Of a DNA stretch of 64,000 nucleotides, positions 59,992 through 64,000 are shown piece by piece (position 1 is the stretch's first letter; each line of letters starts with the position of its first letter). The notes beneath the pieces were generated by a model. That model made no database searches, was not told the DNA's origin, and worked only from the letters and a program-made list of their open reading frames with translations. The stretch covers positions 1-64,000 of the forward strand of contig NZ_BDDS01000018.1 in the NCBI RefSeq assembly GCF_001653135.1, in the 5' to 3' direction. The position numbers and the translations under genes are program-made. This DNA is from Pseudoalteromonas neustonica (GTDB lineage Bacteria; Pseudomonadota; Gammaproteobacteria; Enterobacterales; Alteromonadaceae).

Positions 59992-62544
59992 CTATTGCCC
60001 ATTTGCTCGAAATGTATGACCGAAAAATAATGCATTACTTAATAGCCGACTTGTGCCATACCAGTAACCTCTAAATACTGGGTTGTCAGTCATGCCGATT
60101 ACATTACCACGCCCGTATGAGTGAGCAACTAAACCCGCTGCTCCAGTAACTTGTTCAACATTCACATCATCCGTAAAACCAGCTAGTAATGGCTTTTGAG
60201 TATATTGCAGCACATTAACAAATGGTGCTGCTGACATTTCAAGCAACCAAGTACTATTTTTAAATACGGGCAAGGTGTCTCGTTGCAATGAGAAGGTAAG
60301 AGGGTGAGTTAAATCAACTTTAGTATTAAAGATCGCTCCAGCAATACGTTGGCGTCCAGATAAGTGATCTTTATCGCCATAATTTAGCCCATCTGTTTTA
60401 AATGCACTGGCGACATCCTGGCGTGATAAGTAACTGGTTTTTAATAACTGTTGATCAACTAAAAATTTTGCTCCACCTTTGTGCCCCCAAATAACGCCAC
60501 CTTTACGCACCCAACTTTTAATCGCTACTTTATCAGCATCTGACAGCTTATTATAATTACCATGCGCCAATACAATATGGCTGTAATCACTCAACTCTAA
60601 ATTACCAAAGCGCTCCATTTCAACTATCGTAGGTGCCACGCCAACAAAACGGTCTAAGTAATACCACACCTCACCGACCTCGTATTGACTTGTCCCTTGA
60701 CCACCAACAAGCAGCACCTTAGGTGCTTTCACTACGGCAAGTGTTCTTGAGCCTAAATCAGCCCCTTTAGCTGTTAGACCTGAAGTGATCGGTGTGATCG
60801 CTATGCCAAATTCATTCTGAGCACTATTTAAGAGCGTAACCCACTGCGGATTAGTTTGAATACCAGCAGGAATAATAATGCTTCCAGCCGCAAATTCTTC
60901 AGTATGAGTAAGTGACTTTGCTGATAACGAGCTAAGTGCCACACGTGCCTGCACACCTTGTTGCAATAACTTATTAAGCATTTTAGGCGCTAAATAATTA
61001 TCCCATTTAAAACCAAACGCATAATGCGTACCCAACGTTGCAAACTGTGCTTGCTCTGGCTGTTGCCACGCGGCTTTACTCACATCTAATCCCCAGCCAC
61101 TTTTTACTGCTGCAAATTCTAAATTAAAGGCATGCGCCAAGGTCCAGCCAGATACATCATAAAAGGTGTTATCAACAAAACTTTTTTGTTCGCTAAATAA
61201 AGCTTTCACTAAACGAAATTGAGGTTGTGCAAGTGGCACAAAATAACTGTGTGTTGTAAAGTTTTTACCGCCTACTTTCACACTTTTGTTAAGTGGATAA
61301 GCACTAATTTTGTGCTGTTTTAATAAATCTAAGAATAGCTCAATACGGGCAGTATCAACGCCGCCTTGCACTACATAACCTTTGTAATCTTCATCACTAG
61401 CAAGTTCTACAGCATGATTATAAAAACTAGCTTGATAGTCGAGTAACGCTTGGCGATTATCTATTGCCGCTTGAAACGTCGACATACTTGTTAATAGTTG
61501 ATTTTTGATAGTAAAAGCAAAGCTCAGCGGACCATTTATCGTGTCTTGTAAATGACCTCGTGAGCTCGCTTGTTCAAATAAAATACCCACGCCACCATTC
61601 ACATCAGGGTATGTTGAACCTTTACCATAATAAAAATCATCAAAGCTTTCTTCAGTAAAATACAAGGCGTTATGCTCATCCAGTGTTTTTGCATGGTAAT
61701 TAGCAATTGCCTTCGTTAAGCTAACATTTTCATCTGGTGTTATTGGGTGTTTACGAGTAGGGATACCAGGTTGAAAAAAGTATGTGCTATTTGGTCCCAT
61801 CTCATGAAAGTCTGTCAGAATATTTGGCTTCCACTGGTGAAATTTAGCAATCCGCGCGCGCGATTCAGGGTGTTGTAGTAGTAGCCAGTCGCGATTTAAA
61901 TCAAACCAATAATGGTTAGTACGGCTACTTGGCCAGCTTTCAACGTGTTCACGGGTTTGTGGATCCGATGACAAATTCATCCCGCGATTACTATTCGCCC
62001 AATTAGCAAAACGGGCTAAACCATCTGGATTTAATGAAGGATCAAGTAAAATGACCGTATTATTTAATAGCGTATCAATCTCTTTTCCTTGCGCCGCAGC
62101 TAAATAATACGCCACTAATAAGGCTGAGTTACTGCCAGAAGATTCATTGCCATGCACACTATAACCCATCCAAACAACGGCAGGTTGATTCACTGCTTTC
62201 GCTTTTTCTTTATCAGATAAACGTGCTAAATGTGCCTGACGGGTTTGTTCAACTTTAGGTAATTTATCAGCCGCGGTAATCGTTAGCATGACTAATGGGC
62301 GCTGCTCGTGAGTCCGACCTATTACCTCAAAATTTATACGATCACTTTTTTGTGCTAACACCTCCATATAGCGCACTAACTGATCATGACGTACATGCCA
62401 CTGACCTACTTCATAGCCTAAAACCTGCTCTGGAGTGGGGATCATTGGGTCAAATTTAACGTCTTCTTCAAAATAATAAGAAAGAGGTTGGGCTAAACAA
62501 GAAAAACTTAGTAATAGTGTAAAGATTGTTATTATCAAACGCAT
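59992..62544 (-). CDS. exported M14 family zinc carboxypeptidase
   Basis: About 850 residues from the ATG at 62544, with a signal peptide (about 1-18, LIITIFTLLLSFSCLA). The M14 domain (about 40-400) has HxxE in GYSVHGNESSGSNS, then DPSLNPDG and a downstream zinc His in FHEMGPNSTYFFQPG. The rest (about 400-850) looks like a beta-rich and glutamine-amidotransferase-like region, as in large M14 proteins of marine bacteria. It breaks the usual comF-nfuA neighbourhood. Confidence 0.88.
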   Translation of the reverse strand: MRLIITIFTLLLSFSCLAQPLSYYFEEDVKFDPMIPTPEQVLGYEVGQWHVRHDQLVRYMEVLAQKSDRINFEVIGRTHEQRPLVMLTITAADKLPKVEQTRQAHLARLSDKEKAKAVNQPAVVWMGYSVHGNESSGSNSALLVAYYLAAAQGKEIDTLLNNTVILLDPSLNPDGLARFANWANSNRGMNLSSDPQTREHVESWPSSRTNHYWFDLNRDWLLLQHPESRARIAKFHQWKPNILTDFHEMGPNSTYFFQPGIPTRKHPITPDENVSLTKAIANYHAKTLDEHNALYFTEESFDDFYYGKGSTYPDVNGGVGILFEQASSRGHLQDTINGPLSFAFTIKNQLLTSMSTFQAAIDNRQALLDYQASFYNHAVELASDEDYKGYVVQGGVDTARIELFLDLLKQHKISAYPLNKSVKVGGKNFTTHSYFVPLAQPQFRLVKALFSEQKSFVDNTFYDVSGWTLAHAFNLEFAAVKSGWGLDVSKAAWQQPEQAQFATLGTHYAFGFKWDNYLAPKMLNKLLQQGVQARVALSSLSAKSLTHTEEFAAGSIIIPAGIQTNPQWVTLLNSAQNEFGIAITPITSGLTAKGADLGSRTLAVVKAPKVLLVGGQGTSQYEVGEVWYYLDRFVGVAPTIVEMERFGNLELSDYSHIVLAHGNYNKLSDADKVAIKSWVRKGGVIWGHKGGAKFLVDQQLLKTSYLSRQDVASAFKTDGLNYGDKDHLSGRQRIAGAIFNTKVDLTHPLTFSLQRDTLPVFKNSTWLLEMSAAPFVNVLQYTQKPLLAGFTDDVNVEQVTGAAGLVAHSYGRGNVIGMTDNPVFRGYWYGTSRLLSNALFFGHTFRANGQ

Positions 62545-62689
62545 ATAAAACACTCATTTAATGATCAATGTTTGCACGCTATCATTGCTTAAAATAGATG
62601 CCAAATTTTTACGCTCAACACTGGCGACAACGCGATGAGCGGAGTATGATAACCAGTATCCGAGTAATTTAGTCAAGTATAGTTGTTTT

Positions 62690-63265
62690 ATGATTTCTAT
62701 TTCCGAAACCGCACAATCGCATTTTGCAAAATTATTAGCTGACCAAGCTGAAAAAACAAACATCCGTGTGTTTGTTGTTAACCCTGGTACATCACAAGCG
62801 GAATGTGGTGTTTCTTATTGCCCTGAAGATGCTGTAGAAGCAAGCGATATTCGTCTACCATTTAATGGTTTTGATGCTGTTGTTGATGCTGAAAGCGCAC
62901 CTTTCTTAGAAGAAGCTGAAATCGATTTCGTCACCGACAATATGGGCACACAGCTGACCCTTAAAGCGCCAAATGCTAAAGCACGTAAAATTGGTGATGA
63001 CGCAGGACTTAATGAGCGCATCCAACACATGCTAGAAACCGAGGTTAACCCTCAGTTAGCAAACCACGGTGGCCAAGTAAGCCTTGTTGAAGTAACGGCA
63101 GAAGGTATTGCAGTTTTACAATTTGGTGGTGGTTGTAATGGTTGCTCAATGATCGATGTCACGTTAAAAGAAGGTATCGAAAAAGAAATGATAGCTAAGT
63201 TTGACGAAATCACTGGCGTTGCTGATATAACTGATCACAAAGCTGGCGAACATTCTTACTATTAA
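62690..63265 (+). CDS. nfuA: Fe-S biogenesis protein NfuA
   Basis: 191 residues as in E. coli. A degenerate A-type domain (about 1-95) is followed by the NifU-type domain (about 110-185) with Cys149 and Cys152 in GGGCNGCSM, the pair that holds a 4Fe-4S cluster shared between two monomers. It carries clusters to apo-enzymes under iron or oxidative stress. It follows comF in most gammaproteobacteria; here the M14 gene lies between. Confidence 0.97.
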   Translation: MISISETAQSHFAKLLADQAEKTNIRVFVVNPGTSQAECGVSYCPEDAVEASDIRLPFNGFDAVVDAESAPFLEEAEIDFVTDNMGTQLTLKAPNAKARKIGDDAGLNERIQHMLETEVNPQLANHGGQVSLVEVTAEGIAVLQFGGGCNGCSMIDVTLKEGIEKEMIAKFDEITGVADITDHKAGEHSYY

Positions 63266-63277
63266 TAGTCTTCAGCT

Positions 63278-63550
63278 ATGTTAAAGCCGCTGATATATCG
63301 CTTAGGCTCAGAGCCTAAGCTCAGCTTAAAACGCTTTTTACGCGGCCTTGCACTGTTTGTGCTGGCCGTGATATTTATTGCCCTTGGTTACTATACTCAC
63401 TTCAGCCTGCAAATAATTGGTTTGGTTATTCTTGTCACTGCAATATTCTTTGCGGCATGGGGATATTTAGGTATTTTTGCAAATCGATTCGCACAAGTCC
63501 TCAACAATAGTAATTTAAACGCAAATGACGACCCAGATCTTTGGAAGTAA
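63278..63550 (+). CDS. small inner membrane protein
   Basis: 90 residues with two membrane helices (about 24-42 and 48-70, LALFVLAVIFIALGYY and IIGLVILVTAIFFAAWGY), a basic N-terminus and a polar C-terminal tail (NANDDPDLWK). I know no named family. It begins 12 bases after nfuA and is probably cotranscribed with it. Confidence 0.75.
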   Translation: MLKPLIYRLGSEPKLSLKRFLRGLALFVLAVIFIALGYYTHFSLQIIGLVILVTAIFFAAWGYLGIFANRFAQVLNNSNLNANDDPDLWK

Positions 63551-63567
63551 GATTCATAACAGCCTAA

Positions 63568-63731
63568 TATACCAATTGCATTAAATTAGTGATCTATTAT
63601 TGCGACAAGAAAATGGCTCAATAACAATGCAAAAATTATGATATGTAGTTGTTCTATATAAGTAATTTTTAACGTAGTTAGTGAGTAATTTAATTTGCTA
63701 GCATGACCATGTTTTTAATAAAATTGATATA
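63568..63731. mobile_element. 164-bp MITE-like element
   Basis: The left end TATACCAATTGCATTA (63568-63583) and the right end on the minus strand TATATCAATTTTATTA (63716-63731) match at 13 of 16 positions as terminal inverted repeats. The AT-rich interior carries no gene. The left 25 bases recur exactly at 57040. This points to a non-autonomous mobile element present in more than one copy. It ends one base before the tandem tRNA-derived repeats. Confidence 0.75.
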
Positions 63732-63756
63732 AGCATTTCACTAAATTTCAGACATA

Positions 63757-63777
63757 AAAAACACTCATATAGAATGT
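63757..63777 (-). terminator. terminator in tandem unit 1
   Basis: On the minus strand ACATTC-TATAT-GAGTGT is followed by TTTTTT. The stem has one wobble pair. It lies about 33 bases downstream of the first tRNA-like 3' end. Confidence 0.75.
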
Positions 63778-63809
63778 CGATTCATTCTTACTTTTCACTT
63801 TTATTTCAG

Positions 63810-63870
63810 TGGTTGCGGGAGCCTGAGTTTATGAAAAGCGAACCGACGATCTTCAGGTTATACGCAACCC
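63810..63870 (-). pseudogene. tRNA-fMet-like 3' fragment, unit 1
   Basis: The minus strand reads GGGTTGCGTATAACC, then TGAAGATCGTCGG and ends AGGCTCCCGCAACCA at 63810. This aligns with the anticodon-loop-to-CCA part of tRNA-fMet, but the T loop is lengthened by an insertion (TTCGCTTTTCATAAAC) and the anticodon CAT is not kept. The 5' half is missing. It is a tRNA relic, not a working tRNA. Confidence 0.65.
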
Positions 63871-63900
63871 AATCTATGCATTTCACTTAATTTCAGACAT

Positions 63901-63923
63901 AAAAAAACACTCATATAGAGTGT
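63901..63923 (-). terminator. terminator in tandem unit 2
   Basis: On the minus strand ACACTC-TATAT-GAGTGT is a perfect stem followed by TTTTTT. It lies downstream of the second tRNA-like 3' end and would stop its transcript before unit 1. Confidence 0.85.
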
Positions 63924-63955
63924 CGATTCATTCTTACTTTTCACTTTTATTTCAG

Positions 63956-64000
63956 TGGTTGCGGGAGCCAGTGTTTATGAAAAGCGAACCGACGACCTTC
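63956..64000 (-). other. tRNA-fMet-like 3' end, unit 2, runs off the window
   Basis: The minus strand reads GAAGGTCGTCGG at the edge and ends TGGCTCCCGCAACCA at 63956. The variable loop, T stem and CCA end agree with tRNA-fMet, but the T loop is about ten bases too long, as in unit 1. Whether a 5' half exists to the right cannot be seen, so I do not call it a functional tRNA. Confidence 0.6.

Larger units (their letters stand above)
63733..64000 (-). repeat. tandem ~146-bp units with tRNA-fMet 3' part and terminator
   Basis: Two units begin GCATTTCACT at 63733 and 63878, 145-146 bases apart; the second contains one extra A in the A run. Each holds a terminator hairpin, a conserved AT-rich stretch and, on the minus strand, the 3' end of a tRNA-fMet-like sequence ending CTCCCGCAACCA. 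The second unit continues past the window edge. More units may follow. Confidence 0.85.

Noticed and set aside
63733..64000. CRISPR array
   Set aside because: The units are ~146 bases long, nearly identical throughout and contain tRNA and terminator parts, with no short repeats and variable spacers. No cas genes are present.
63956..64000. Functional tRNA-fMet
   Set aside because: The T loop is about ten bases too long and the 5' half is outside the window, so a working tRNA cannot be claimed.

Overview
The window looks like a chromosomal segment of a low-GC marine gammaproteobacterium of the Alteromonadales, most likely Pseudoalteromonas. This rests on the protein character of the ribosomal, SpeA/SpeE, OmpR/EnvZ, Tex, BioH/ComF/NfuA and TorF-type porin genes, and on short AT-rich dispersed repeats of a kind I associate with that genus. 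No database search was possible, so the genus is an inference.

Layout. (1) 1-9.4 kb, all minus strand: the 5' end of a 16S rRNA gene with its leader and two rrn-type promoters, then the joined spc and alpha operons (rplN to rplQ, 17 genes including a 37-codon rpmJ). The S10 operon that normally precedes rplN is absent; an AsmA-family gene with its own terminator lies there instead. (2) 11.6-22.3 kb: a small membrane protein/Xre regulator pair behind three copies of an operator-like repeat, a TorF-type porin with a sigma-54-like promoter, a 59-residue cysteine-rich exported peptide, an aldo/keto reductase, a Yip1-like protein, a MacAB-like tripartite ABC export operon, two Bor-type lipoproteins and a YfeK-like protein. 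(3) 22.3-32.4 kb: an ABC ATPase with a permease/M1-aminopeptidase fusion, a nitroreductase, a YgaV/BigR-like sulfur regulator divergent from a split YgaP (membrane part plus rhodanese), small conserved proteins and an MsbA-like exporter. (4) 32.5-42.5 kb: OmpA-type lipoprotein, periplasmic binding protein, ChrA, an MscS-type channel, an acyltransferase, divergent speA/speE, and a cupredoxin/outer-membrane-barrel pair. (5) 42.7-50.7 kb: a GH97 glycosidase, then the most unusual locus. It encodes an exported protein with one CxxCH haem site, a 1004-residue fusion of a catalase-like haem domain to a LodA/GoxA-type quinoprotein amino-acid oxidase, and a LodB-like flavoprotein. (6) 50.7-63.6 kb: envZ/ompR, greB, a CBS protein, tex, a SprA-like metalloprotease pair, bioH, comF, an M14 peptidase, nfuA and a small membrane protein. 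(7) 63.57-64.0 kb: a MITE-like element followed by tandem ~146-bp units, each made of a tRNA-fMet 3' part and a terminator.

The strongest candidate for an undescribed system is the catalase-LodA fusion operon (45.0-50.7 kb). An H2O2-producing oxidase and an H2O2-consuming type of domain appear joined on one chain, with a maturation flavoprotein and a c-type haem protein beside it. Other points worth checking are the operator array at 11.65-11.72 kb, the duplicated ATTAG-N6-CTAAT sites at 27.97-28.01 kb, the sigma-54-like promoter at 13.88 kb, and the tRNA-derived tandem repeats at the right edge.
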